Positions 25,201-32,760 of a stretch of DNA of 64,000 nt are shown here, one piece after another. The position numbers and the translations under genes were made by a program. The notes beneath the pieces are model-generated. The model saw only the letters and a list, made by a program, of their open reading frames with translations. It had not been told where the DNA came from and ran no database searches. Numbering within the stretch: position 1 is the stretch's first letter; each line of letters opens with the position of its first letter. The DNA is taken from NCBI GenBank assembly GCA_947396885.1, contig OX377204.1:41501975-41565974 (forward strand), given 5' to 3'. This DNA comes from Heligmosomoides polygyrus polygyrus. Its lineage: Eukaryota > Nematoda > Chromadorea > Rhabditida > Heligmosomidae.

Positions 25201-25298
25201 TCATGCTGAATCCCTCTCAGACTGTGTATGAGTACGTGCAGGGACATCAGGCGGAAATCGTGGATTTCGTGCGAAAAGAGCTAGGAGAAGCGGACTGA
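4253..25298 (+). CDS. tsfm: Mitochondrial elongation factor Ts
   Basis: Guanine-nucleotide exchange factor that recharges mitochondrial EF-Tu with GTP during matrix translation. Exons: 4253-4354, 6305-~6454, ~6533-6670, 6770-6857, 14434-14586, 14661-14770, 16541-16660 and 25155-25298. These join in frame to 334 codons plus stop, close to animal EF-Ts lengths. The first 34 residues are Arg/Ser/Leu-rich and acid-poor until the end, as expected for a mitochondrial presequence. Exon 2 carries the N-terminal UBA-like EF-Tu contact ([15 protein letters not shown], then a GWAKAA motif). Exon 3 has the family signature [15 protein letters not shown]. The last exon has the C-terminal [13 protein letters not shown] segment. 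Both large introns are transposon-filled. The exon 2/3 junction is uncertain: obvious GT/AG pairs (6451, 6524) break frame, and the in-frame pair uses 6455 and 6532. Homology is very secure; exact edges less so. Confidence 0.93.
4696..4850. mobile_element. Short TIR repeat with CTCTACCCC ends, copy 1
   Basis: An interspersed repeat of ~155 bp has ends GGCGCTCTACCCC and GGGGTAGAACGCT in inverted orientation, with a 13-C run near the left end. The core (CCCTTTAAACGGAGGCGTGG) recurs at 20231-20380. It is non-coding and lies in intron 1 of the EF-Ts gene. Confidence 0.55.
5431..6070 (-). pseudogene. Mariner transposase relic
   Basis: The minus strand from 5799 to 5431 encodes the C-terminal part of a mariner transposase, with [16 protein letters not shown], the motif around the last catalytic Asp of the D,D34D triad. 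Toward higher coordinates (to ~6065) an N-terminal HTH fragment can be followed ([20 protein letters not shown]) but is interrupted by stops and frame changes. Clear TIRs were not found. It lies within EF-Ts intron 1, antisense to the gene. Confidence 0.8.
7495..10377 (-). CDS. LINE ORF2: endonuclease-reverse transcriptase
   Basis: A 960-residue polyprotein that nicks target DNA and reverse-transcribes the element RNA at the nick. An APE-type endonuclease occupies about residues 20-240: ITESWL carries the catalytic Glu, [12 protein letters not shown] the Asp/Asn pair, NSDHNG the terminal SDH. The reverse transcriptase covers about 490-760, with [33 protein letters not shown] and the catalytic YADD near residue 680. 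The C-terminal region resembles other CR1/jockey proteins. The start overlaps the end of ORF1 by 31 nt in another frame, suggesting termination-reinitiation. All catalytic motifs are intact and no stop interrupts it, so the copy may be young. The clade within the jockey superfamily is inferred. Confidence 0.92.
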   Translation of the reverse strand: MRRLLPTGKLDNGLRSIITDVSCFLINIRSLVANREAVEAALLHGSYDLVFITESWLKSVNELAPLLGAVHSHYKALRCDRSHKKGGGVLLLARSSFSMVSVFHESSPNAYEVIVSDITLSGRTIRFVLVYRAPNCSFSSSLQLSKVISDFGSCSHACIVLGDFNLPDIDWSKQNHSTVSHASSCFVDVFNCHSFKQHVDKSTRGNSCLDLILSNERSLVKDVKIAPPVGNSDHNGIRFTLDVRNIPSRPRLVRDFKAANFQKICDHLSDIDWLGIFRIAKNVDEAYETFISILHHVIDSFVPVRKLLNSSPRLPGYLARLISKRDLAWSAAATHDSPLAWSLYKSCSFRLHKALRKFNSHAEKKILASNRVAKFYKYINARIKDHLHIPSLVTADGVAVHKDEDKAELLAESFQAAFSHNYHQISNFSDPYASLFPCMEDGVWFHKDEIVETLSRWEGSHSMTSDGIPLVFIKRILAYIAYPLEYLFNLSYMEGHVPRRWKHSFITCIPKKPPYSSPQNYRPVSITSIFCRVFEKILKKRLLQHLDKHRIISDCQHGFSRGKSTETALLSALNDWTRAVDAKAQVHAVYFDFAKAFDKVPHAGLIGKLKQIGIHHRIILWIQDFLCNRTYQVRLGQTLSKVYPAPSGVPQGGVLSPLLFLIYTQDLPFELLSNGVSVQMYADDLKIYRVIEKQEDREVLQAAIDLVNNWSIVHGLPLAPNKSNVLSIGNSRFSPNYKIGEVGLKVVKNVRDLGFIISDNLSFSSHCKNIVGKANARIYNLFKALRSNDVHTLIRAYKTYVRPVVESGTTVFNSLSKKDTLLLESVQNNFTRKLAIRCLNMDYRSMPGGAERCKLFNLISLESRRGIHDVVMAYKIMCGLVQLNPNDFFVVTNSSVTRGGSTKLRRSFARTCTRSRFFTNRVLPTFNRLVAKGLLSMKPATAKRYSSAVLASSTSDLGRK
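10347..11159 (-). CDS. LINE ORF1: nucleic-acid-binding protein
   Basis: A 270-residue protein, the presumed RNA chaperone and particle component of the LINE. Residues about 50-90 form a likely coiled coil (heptads around [20 protein letters not shown]). Residues about 125-205 hold a compact domain starting VIIGVPES, with [16 protein letters not shown] and a basic stretch, similar to the RRM-like/CTD arrangement of L1- and CR1-type ORF1 proteins. A second basic segment follows ([13 protein letters not shown]). It is directly upstream of ORF2 on the same strand and overlaps it by 31 nt. The domain assignment is by likeness; the role is inferred from position. Confidence 0.8.
   Translation of the reverse strand: MISTVPSDVSPLRSASLPVKRGRTSSTSPRRMPLPMERFQALVMDALTVCKRDMAELNRRCVELMEENKRLREENLALMQRLDSYLSSNQSQSVSHPTSSPFQSQNVVSPVSDVEINRSIVIIGVPESLSDSPVERAQNDYHCVNRIFDYLGLECCPVTAYRMGRTIPNRNRLLKVVLPSSWFQKECIKRAPRLRYFPHRGVYIRPSLTKEERDRRRAERLSNSSSAKNFNRVVSQVSGNVSVSQSVSLNNAEHINSVDNVCVASSQPVN
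12905..12960 (-). repeat. Fragment of SINE family 1
   Basis: The complement reads AAAGCGCTAAGTTGTACATC followed by GGCTGGCCACCGCAAGTCAT. This matches the body of the SINE copies at 15131 and 26475 (CATCGGCTGG..CCGCAAGTCATTG). Only ~55 bp remain. Confidence 0.6.
13035..13170 (+). repeat. 42-bp minisatellite, family 2, array 1
   Basis: About three tandem 42-bp units contain TTGGACGCCGTGTTCGGC and TCTTCTGAACCCCTACGCAC. Related arrays are at 22500-22815 and 27265-27500 (opposite strand). The 14-codon period keeps frames open, which produces spurious ORFs on both strands. Confidence 0.8.
13690..13985 (+). repeat. tRNA-derived SINE, family 2
   Basis: The head resembles a tRNA: an A-box-like TGTGCAGTAGGTAGAGG and a B-box GGTTCGGTCCC ~45 bp downstream, with CAT in the expected anticodon position. 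The head is degenerate and cannot fold as a functional tRNA end to end. The body (CTGAGATCTGGGAAG, then CGGCTGTATGCTC) is shared with the palindromic pair at 44355-44745. It lies in the right part of the outer nested element. Confidence 0.6.
15131..15415 (+). repeat. tRNA-derived SINE, family 1, copy 1
   Basis: A ~285-bp repeat starts GGGCGCGTGTAACGCAGTCGG (A-box-like) with B-box AGTTCGGATTTCC at ~15192. It continues CATTGTATGGCCAAATACGC and TCGCCTTCACCACGTC. It is closely related to 26475-26765. It lies in EF-Ts intron 6. Confidence 0.7.
15883..16092 (-). other. Unassigned minus-strand ORF in intron 6
   Basis: A 69-codon minus-strand frame has an acidic start ([19 protein letters not shown]) and a Gly-rich middle. 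Its composition is more protein-like than most frames here, but I recognise no family and see no matching acceptor/donor pair. It may be a repeat-borne or chance ORF inside EF-Ts intron 6. Confidence 0.2.
16190..16406. mobile_element. Fold-back MITE with 8-bp target duplication
   Basis: Near-perfect 63-bp inverted repeats (16198-16260 and 16336-16398) begin GGTACTTGTGAAGCAAAGGG. The element is flanked by direct repeats ATTCCTAC at 16190-16197 and 16399-16406. The spacer is ~75 bp. The size and duplication fit an hAT-type MITE. It lies in EF-Ts intron 6. Confidence 0.85.
16743..18148. mobile_element. hAT-like non-autonomous element 1
   Basis: The element is 16751-18140 (1390 bp). Its ends are CAGGGGTGAG and CTCATCCCTG. 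Target duplication CTATGTAT (8 bp) is at 16743-16750 and 18141-18148. Just inside both ends the motif GGATAACGGA/GATAACGAACAA is iterated (left ~16785-16845, right ~18050-18115, inverted). No transposase frame is present. It lies in EF-Ts intron 7. Confidence 0.8.
19145..20030 (-). mobile_element. Mariner element with decayed transposase
   Basis: The element is 19147-20028 with TA on both sides. TIRs TTATGGTGGACCAAAAGTAATGA (left) and the inverted TTAGGGTGGGCCAAAAGTAAT (right) match over ~26 bp. The only recognisable coding remnant is the C-terminal part on the minus strand (19442-19233), with [17 protein letters not shown] around the last catalytic Asp. At ~880 bp it is shorter than intact mariners (~1.3 kb). 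Confidence 0.8.
20231..20380. mobile_element. Short TIR repeat with CTCTACCCC ends, copy 2
   Basis: Same family as 4696-4850: ends GTGGCGTTCTATCCCC and GGGGGTAGAAGGCTCG, shared core GGCGTGGCAAATGTCTGCG. It is inserted in hAT-like element 2. Confidence 0.55.
20555..20932. mobile_element. MITE, GGCGCAAATAGGGTC family, copy 2
   Basis: A 378-bp element bounded by GGCGCAAATAGGGTCCGG and its inverse CCGGACCCTATTTGCGCC. The interior differs from the 207-bp and 226-bp copies, so only the ends define the family. It is inserted in hAT-like element 2. Confidence 0.7.
21490..22499. other. Intronic sequence, nothing assigned
   Basis: Part of EF-Ts intron 7. A compact hairpin (GTTGGGGGCTTAGCCCCCAA, ~21976) is preceded by a second stem around GCGGCCTAGTGGCCGC. 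No family was recognised. Confidence 0.3.
22500..22815 (+). repeat. 42-bp minisatellite, family 2, array 2
   Basis: Diverged tandem units contain CTTCTGAATCCCTACGCACG and TTGGACGACGTC. It is the same unit as 13035-13170 and lies in EF-Ts intron 7. Confidence 0.65.
23785..23885 (-). pseudogene. Small RTE reverse-transcriptase fragment
   Basis: The minus strand encodes [11 protein letters not shown], matching the RTE copy in this window ([20 protein letters not shown], in the 47399-48850 frame) just downstream of its YADD box. The match is lost after about a dozen residues. The remainder of 22830-25154 shows no recognisable element. Confidence 0.45.
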
Positions 25299-26474
25299 CT
25301 GTAACGTCCGGCGGACCGCTGCTGTCATTTCGGCTGCGCCGGCCCTTTGCTGCTTCGCCCTAACGGGATGTGCCGTCTACGCCGTATTCGTAGATAAAGA
25401 ATAGATGCATAGATGTTTAATGCATAGTTCGTTGTTAACTAAACCATACAAGCTAGAAGTATGTGGCTTTGTTATTGAATATTGTTGATTTTGAACGCTC
25501 CGATGTAAATGTGTATTCTTGTCGAATGTAGTCACGCAGGAGTCCACGATGGGAACTTGTTTTCGCGCGGCACAGCATCCGTTTACGGGTAGAGCGTCTC
25601 GCCGACGAAGTTGAGCCCACTCCAGAGGGATAGTGAAGAGCGGGCCCGTATTGATTCCGGCGGGCCACAGCCAGACTTCTTCCCCTTCACTGTCGTTTCT
25701 GGCCGAGCGGCGCAGACCGACTTTCCATTCTTGTATCGTCTCCATGCGAGGCGGCTCACTGCCTCTCATAGGAGCCTTGCTCACTGGCAGCACGGCTGGC
25801 GCTGCTCAGAAGCCGCTGCTCCCGCGAAGGCTCGCGAGTGCTGCTGCCGTGTCTGCTGCGCCGCTTAAGTGCTTAGACCGGAGTCCTGCCAGAACAACAC
25901 TCGAGGGATTGCTCCACCCGTTCTGTATTCTTGATGAGCTATCGATCCAGGGGCTGGACGGGTGGCCGAAATTTAATTGTGAGACGGCGAGCGCCGCTGT
26001 CGTTTTTGCAGTGAGCGTTCCTTGTTAGCTGCGGAGCACCGTCCACGCCTATACCAAGGACCTCTAGCGCTTTTGTGTTTCACTTGCTAGATTTCTTATT
26101 TGTTTGTGACAGGGTATGATGGATTTTACAACTTCGTCCCTAGGCTTTTTCCTTATGAAATGTCGACAAGAGGTGTGTTAATAGAAGTGCTCCAGCTCGC
26201 GCTACTCACTCTTAATTGGTGGTATTTACTCTTCAAAGTGTATATTACGATGAAGATGGAGGGCGGTAACGGTATCCATCGTCCGCAGACGTACGGTTTT
26301 CAGAATGCTTCTTGAATTACCGTAAAACCTCTAGTTCGCCGCCCACTCAGCCCATCACTCACACCAGTTGCTCATCTTTAGAAATTCGAACTCCGTTTTG
26401 CGCTATCCTACGCGGATTGGAATTCGTTAGAGCCAACATGAAGCCCTGTGCAGCTTATTAAGCCAACACTTTTC
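25299..26474. other. EF-Ts 3' flank and unassigned sequence
   Basis: No canonical AATAAA follows the EF-Ts stop closely; GATAAAG near 25393 is the nearest variant. 25450-26010 is GC-rich with open frames on both strands (up to 138 codons on the minus strand), but none resembles a known protein. Confidence 0.3.
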
Positions 26475-26765
26475 GGGCGCATGTAGCGCAGTCGGAGGAG
26501 GTGCCGTCTGCCGCATGTACCCGATACCATGTTCCTGGTTCGGATTTCCCGCCCAGGCCAACCTAGCCTTCCATCCCTCCGAGATCGGCGAATCGGTATC
26601 AGACTTGTCTGGGGAGGGTAGACTGCTGACTATGAGTTGTTAATCGGCTGGCCACCGCAAGTCATTGTATGGCCAAATACACATTCAAATCGCCTTCACG
26701 ACATCCCGTAGAATAAATAGAATCCGTGGCGCGTCCCAAAAGCGATTGAGTACCGCCGTCGTTTT
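26475..26765 (+). repeat. tRNA-derived SINE, family 1, copy 2
   Basis: Starts GGGCGCATGTAGCGCAGTCG (A-box TAGCGCAGTCGG) with a good B-box GGTTCGGATTTCC at 26538. The body matches copy 1 (CATTGTATGGCCAAATACAC, ATTCAAATCGCCTTCAC). It is the better preserved of the two. Confidence 0.75.
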
Positions 26766-27007
26766 TCCCTTTTATCCTTTTCGGTCCCATCGATGTGGAA
26801 ACCAAGATTCCGACCACTGCCACAGTTCTTGTGATCTATTGGAGCAATAGATGCAGTCGCCATCGTCTTGTAACCAATATTCGAAAGGCAGGTGGGCGAT
26901 ACTGAACGCGATACTTTCTGTTCTGGTGAATCGCTGAACTACGCTTGGGCCATGCTATCGTAGAAATCTGCGTGCACTCCTAGACTAGTGTATGGAAAAG
27001 GATAGGT

Positions 27008-27130
27008 AGGGCAAGGGTGGGGATGTGCGGAAATGTTTTCGAGAAAAGCGGAACACGGAATACGGAACGGAAGAGCCCAAAAATTGGTGGAAACCGGAAC
27101 ACGAAACAAGGAAACGGAAACAACCCAAAA
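27008..27130. repeat. Solo end of an hAT-like element
   Basis: GGGGATGTGCGGAAATG followed by reiterated GGAA/CGGAAC motifs resembles the termini of hAT-like element 3 (36090-37140). No partner terminus was found downstream, so this is a broken or rearranged copy. Confidence 0.45.
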
Positions 27131-27264
27131 CTCATTACTTCATCTAATTTTTTCTTAAATATCATGCTATATAATAAGCGTCTAAGCGATGGGTCACACT
27201 ATAGATCGGCGCTGAGTCATAAAAGAGGGGGAAATTACGGGGACAAACTAGGGGACGCGAAAAT

Positions 27265-27500
27265 AGAGGAAACTACCCAGGCGTCTTCTACCCACCTGGG
27301 GTTCGCAAGACGTGCCGAACACGTCACCTAACGTATCTAGTATTCAGGAGACGTGCCGATCGCATCGCCCAACGTGCCTGCTATTCAGAAGACGTACCGA
27401 ACACGTCGCCCAGCGTGCAATGTGCCTGGAGGTTCAGAAGACGTGCCGAGTACATCGCCAAAGTGCCTGAGAGTTCAGAAGACCTGGCGAAAACGTTCCC
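27265..27500 (-). repeat. 42-bp minisatellite, family 2, array 3
   Basis: Inverted relative to 13035-13170: units contain GTTCAGAAGACGTGCCGA and ACATCGCC. It is followed by GCTGTGAAGG-like spacer (complement of ~13000) and then by the ~127-bp repeat, so array, spacer and satellite form one recurring module. Confidence 0.7.
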
Positions 27501-27559
27501 AACGTGCTGGAGATGATAACCGACGGAAGGCCTTCACAGCAAGGGCCATCAATATTGAG

Positions 27560-27745
27560 TGATCGATTTTTTGTGGATGTCGTTCAAGCCGTACGAAACT
27601 TCAGCCGGGTAATCGAGGTCGCTGAACACGAATCTGAAGTTCGTTTCTAAAGCGTCGATCGCCATCAACCGGTATTGAACAAATTATTGATTTTTGTGAA
27701 TTTCGTTCAAGCGATCTGAAACTTCAGCCCTGGGGATAGTCGAGG
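27560..27745 (-). repeat. ~127-bp satellite-like unit
   Basis: Contains AATCGAGGTCGCTGAACACG and GCGTCGATCGCCATCAACCG, the same unit as at 2450-2640 and 3358-3740. About one and a half units are present. Confidence 0.65.
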
Positions 27746-27855
27746 TCTTTAAATCAGCTTGGTCCGCTTCAATTTCCGCAGATTCCACCAGGATTTTATG
27801 GACACGACACATTTCTTCTCTACCTGAAGGAGCGACATCTCCATCCGAAATTTTA

Positions 27856-28900
27856 CTCTATAAGACATCGAGTGTTAATTACTAGTGATGACTCAAGTAC
27901 TTTCCTTACAAATGTTTTTTGAACTGCTCTTAACACAGTAAAAAACAAGCGTCTCCGTCGCAAGCTCCGGTATGTCTTAGGGGGTCGTCTTCAAAATTCT
28001 CGTTGTTCATAAAAACGAAATTATTTTCTACCTAAAGCAGACAACATATATAGCTGAAATTTTCCTCAAATTGACTCAAGAAATTTTTTCCTCAAATAGA
28101 CTCCTCAAATAGACTCTTCCACCTGTAGGAAGCAACACCAGGGAACGAAATTGTACCCCACAAAAATGTAAGCCCCAAGTATCACACAATAAAAAATAAG
28201 CTTCTCCAATACATCTTTGATTTGATTAGGGGTTCGACTTTAGGTCGATCTTCGGCCAAAAATTTAGCTCCTGATCATATTGAACATTCCACTTTTAGAA
28301 GCCTTTTTCAGGTTGTAGAATCCACTTTTTATCTAATTTTTAAGCACTAGTTTTCAATACGCTACTGTTCATAATTTCTCATAATTCTCATAGTTCTCAT
28401 AATTTGTGAAAGCTCTCCGATTTATGACAGTCTAAGCGCGATCTCTGACTTCGACGGTCCTATTCGAAGGATTATCTTGTCACGCAAGTAGTTTCCTCAT
28501 GTCCGAAGGAGAAACTTCAAAGCTTTGAGCATAGAAGTCGTTATGCAGCGACCTTCTATGCGATCAATGGGGTTCGATTTTTGGGGAACTTTTTTGACAA
28601 ATAGGGAAAAATCGAGACCCCAGATCATATTGAAGATCGCATCAGAAATTCATGATTTTTTCGGTGTACATCAAGCAAATTTGAGTCTATTTGAGAAAAT
28701 TTTCAGCTATATATGTTGCCTGCTTTAGGTAGTAAATAATTTCGTTTTCATGAACAACGAGAATTTTTTAGACGACCCCCTAAGACATACCGGAGCTCGC
28801 GGCGGAGAATCTTTTTTTAGTGTTAAGAGCAATTCAAAAAACATTTGTAAGGAAAGCACTTGAGTCATCACTACTAATTAACCCTCGATATTTTATAGAG
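27856..28900. mobile_element. Fold-back element, ~1.05 kb
   Basis: Two arms of roughly 500 bp meet near 28378. The outer ends are CTCTATAAGACATCGAG and its inverse TCGATATTTTATAGAG. Inner landmarks GACTCAAGTACTTTCCTTAC and AACGAGAAT..GACGACCCCCTAAG occur in both arms. Divergence between arms is appreciable. It is non-coding and no target duplication was fixed. Confidence 0.7.
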
Positions 28901-29219
28901 ATGCTTACCGACGGTACTGTACATCTATGCTTCCTCAGATGTGTAACTTCTTTTCTTTTGGCAAATGTTAATGGAAGGTCAAATGCTTATGAAGGATTTC
29001 TAACTTACGATTATGTAGCACAACCAAAGGGCATGAAGCAGGTAGCAGATAGCTGTTGAACAGCTTGTCCTAACCACCCTGGTGTAAAGGATAACTCCAA
29101 ATCACAAAGTCGAGGAGATATTTTTCTGCCTTTTATTCGAGATAAGGTATAACCTGTTTATCAAGTACAACTATGTAGTGATTAGTGATTGCTTATGCCA
29201 TTCTCAAATGACCATTCGA

Positions 29220-29435
29220 ACAGGTATTCGAATAATTTCCATTAGAATTTGAATATTTGATTTTGAATATTCGAAAATCGTTTGTCGAATCCATTCAAAT
29301 TCAATTAATCAAGAATTTGCGTTTTTCGAATGTATTCGAATTCGAGTATTCAGAAAGTAGCATTTTTCGAATACAGTAAAATTTGAATGTTCGAAAATTC
29401 CTACCAATAGAAACCATTCGAATATTCAAAAATTT
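29220..29435. repeat. TTCGAATATTCG low-complexity tract
   Basis: About 200 bp are dominated by self-complementary GAATATTCGAA-type words on both strands. No coding content. Confidence 0.7.
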
Positions 29436-29822
29436 TGGGAGAGTATAGTAGAGGGAGATGCGTTAACCAGTGTACTGCAGCTAGGTTATCTCCTTATCGT
29501 TCATTGGGATTACATATTTGTGCTCTTCAATACGCACATTGTGTTAAAGATGTAGGCACTTTGTCGTTTCTAAGTAATAGCGTAATCCGCTTACAATGAT
29601 GTGCGACAGATGTTTGAACTTTTTTGAAATACCACAAAGCCTCTATTAGGTCGTCACCTCTAATAGATCACCGCCCCATGACTTCTTTATGTTATCAATA
29701 AAGGGCCAGATTCATCAACGACTTACAGGACAAGGACTTACAGTTGTTGATGAATCTGGCCTCAGAACTGTCTGTACGCTTGTATGCTATCAATTTGACA
29801 ATGTTCTGCAAAGGGATGTAAA

Positions 29823-30876
29823 TATTAGGTTGTCCCATAAGTCCCCGCCGTTTTTTTCAACGATTCACTGCAGATTTCAAGGCGGTCTCTTACATAGCGC
29901 TGCACAGCTTTCGAAAGAGAATGATTTGCTCTATCAGAAGATGCATTGCATTTCCTTTTTCATCATGAATTTTGTCAATTTTTAGGTCGTTGAAGTTAAA
30001 AGTGAAAAAGTGAAAAAGTAGCCATTTGCGCACTTGTTCTCTCCGCTTAGGTTTGTAATTTTTTGCGCAGTTTTTTATAGCTTTTGAAAGACAATGTTCT
30101 GTACTACAAGAATATGTGTTAGTGCTATTTGCTCATTTGTCCTTTATTGATTTTTAGGTCACCAAATTGGGAATTCCGATTTTCCGCCCGAATTTTTACC
30201 AAAACTCCGGTTCTGTGGTTGGACTTTTTTGCATGGTGTTATATGTCGTTTGGAAGAGGATATCTTGTTCAGTAAGAATTTGTGTCGCGTTTGTTGGCTC
30301 ACGCTGATTTCTGTCGAATATCAACAACTGAAGAAGGAGAAGGAGTTGTTGGTGAAGACGATTTTCCTCTTTTTGGCATTTTGTTCATATTCAATAGAAA
30401 TCAATAAACGCGGCACATATTCTTATAGAGCAAGAAATTCTCTTTCGAATGTCATATTACACCAACCCAAAAAGTCCAACCACAGAGCAGGAGCTGTCGG
30501 AAAAAATAACCATCCTCCTTCGGACGTCCCAATTTGATGACCTAAAAATCAATAAAGGACAAATGAGCAAATAGCACGAACACATATTCTTGTAGCACAG
30601 AACATTGTCTTCCAAACGCTGTAAAAAACTGATCAAAAAATTACAAACCTAAGCGGAGAGAACAAGTGCGCAAATGGCTACTTTTTCACTTTTCACTTTT
30701 CACTTCAACGACCTAAAAATTGACAAAATTCACGATGAAAAAAGAAATGCAAAACACTTTCTGATAGAGCAAACAACTCTATTTCAAAAGCTGTGTAGCG
30801 CTATGCAAGAGACCGCCGGCGAAATCTGCAGTGAATCGTTAAAAAAAACGGCGAAGACTTATGGGAGAACCTAATA
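29823..30876. mobile_element. Mariner-ended fold-back element, 1050 bp
   Basis: The element is 29825-30874, flanked by TA on both sides. The ends are TTAGGTTGTCCCATAAGTC and its inverse, a mariner-type terminus. Inverted similarity continues inward to the centre near 30350, giving arms of about 500 bp. There is no transposase. It is probably a MITE or fold-back element mobilised by a mariner transposase. Confidence 0.85.
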
Positions 30877-31109
30877 GCTATTGGTCAGTGACATGCCGAT
30901 TGACATCTACAATAGCCAAGTAAAGCGTAAGAGCGCACAGGAAGAGCAGTCGAGTCGACTAGTCGTGGTCGGAAGTTGTGATCCGTCAGATGGTCTGTTC
31001 CCTCCTTGAGAGGTAAGGCTCATGCTGCTCTTCATCTCCTATCCAGACCATCCTTTCATACCGTTCTTCGTGTTCATCGAACTTCTGAGGTGCATATAGG
31101 AAGAGGTTT

Positions 31110-32060
31110 CTGTGAATTGGAAGACTTACAATTTAATTCCTTCTTCTTCGCAGTTGACATTTCTCATGAACTGTCTCCCTCCGGTTGATTCGCAGTCCTA
31201 TCCTTTCCCTGCTTGGCTTAGCTCAGCAAGCATCTCCTCTGGTTCAGTGGTAGAACACGAGAAGAGCATGATGTCGCGGGCAAAACAAAGAGAGGGACCG
31301 TCCATTCACACAGGTCCTCTTCTCACCCCACTCGAGAGACTTCCCGAGAGGAACCTGAAGCGCTACGGTGAACAGCTTCAGCGACCAGGTGTCGCCCTAT
31401 TGCGCGAACTTTACAATGACAACGGTAAGCGGCGGCGAAGAAGGAATCTAAGGCGATCCTTCATCATCGGGGGTGTTGATGCTTGGCACGGGAGTAGGTG
31501 CGCGAAGGTTAATTCAGGAGCTCTCCGTTATCAATTCCATCACATGACAAGAAAAGGTTAGAATCCTCATAATCGTTTTGCCAAGCTGACAGCAGGGTAC
31601 AGTTCTCCCGGGATCCCTGCGTCACGTTGTCAGACTAGATTTTCTCTGTAATGCTTCCAACAACCCCTTGCGCTGTAGATTCTCTTGAATGCGGTCAAAG
31701 TTCGTAGTTCGGGGCATTAAGGCGGGCCTTTCACAGGGGTGCAGTCCAATGAGAAGCAGGTCGTAGTCGTCCATAGGTCTTTTTTGGTCGGCCAGTCGTA
31801 TCTGGATATGAAGTGCGAAAGGATGTGCTCATCCTGAATGACATCTCTGCTCCTTCTTGCGCGATAACTAATATTGTTCTTCAGCTTGTGACTGAACCGC
31901 ACTTTCGCTTGAAGAAGGCGTTGACCCGATCCACTGGATAACAACGGCACTAAAGCAGCATACAGTAGACATCACCGTCGGCTGGCAAGTATGTGGTCGA
32001 GTTCCGTGACTCGTACTGTTGGCTGATTACGATGTCCACCAACGATGTTCCTTCTTAATG
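31110..32060 (-). pseudogene. RTE retrotransposon relic, endonuclease region
   Basis: The minus strand near 31950-31760 encodes RLLQAKVRFSHKLKNNISYR and ISRYDW, and further upstream (toward 32050) TELDHILASRR. These are typical of the end of the RTE endonuclease (N-E-I-D-H-I, S-x-S-D-H-R-L-L-x-A) and the linker to RT. The catalytic SDH is changed to SGQ. A terminal RT piece appears on the minus strand around 31200-31260. Stops and frame shifts are numerous. Confidence 0.65.
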
Positions 32061-32559
32061 AATTTAGTTTTCATGGAAAAAGCGTGGGGCGGAAAGAAGC
32101 CCAGCAAAGCGATTTGTAAGGGCCGGGTGAAATGAAGATTAAAGTTTGGTAATCGATAGAACCGATAATCACGGACACTCTTCAATCAACACCTCGATTT
32201 AATAAAACTTTATCAACAAACAACACAAAAACCAGAGCAAACAAGAACACTTTAACAGAAATATGTCCTAGCGAACGTTGACAGACCCACTGAAACGCAG
32301 GGATGCGACTAAAGAGACCCTAGCTACAACGAGGCGTAGACACCCTAAGAAACTCACAGACAGCAAAAGCTTACCGCCGACAACCTCACTACAGGATACG
32401 CCGGCTCACCCTGTTTTCTGAACGAGATATCTTCGCGAGGACACGACGACGTGGCGCTGACGAGAGTGCTGCAGATGAAACGAGGATGCCGCAAATGAAA
32501 CGTACACGCGGGTCTCCTGACTCGCCGGCTTCCGGGAAGGTACAAAATCACGAGACGCT

Positions 32560-32760
32560 CACCAAGAGCAACAAGGCCACGAGACGCTCACGAAGAGCTA
32601 GCAGGAGCCCAAGATGCTCACGCAGAGCTAGAGACGCTCACTAAGAGCCCGAATAACACGTAGACGCTCACTAAGAGCAGCGAGGCCACGAGACGCTCAT
32701 GAAGAGCTCACGGAACGCAGGAAGACTCACACCGAGCACGGAGAACGCTCCCTAAGGCCC
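32560..32760 (+). repeat. GAGACGCTCAC-AAGAGC tandem repeat
   Basis: At least seven irregular units contain GACGCTCACNAAGAGC, with spacers of 15-30 bp. A perfect 12-bp hairpin (ATACTCCCGCGG, spacer, CCGCGGGAGTAT) follows at 32765-32794. Otherwise nothing was recognised between 32060 and 33628. Confidence 0.7.
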
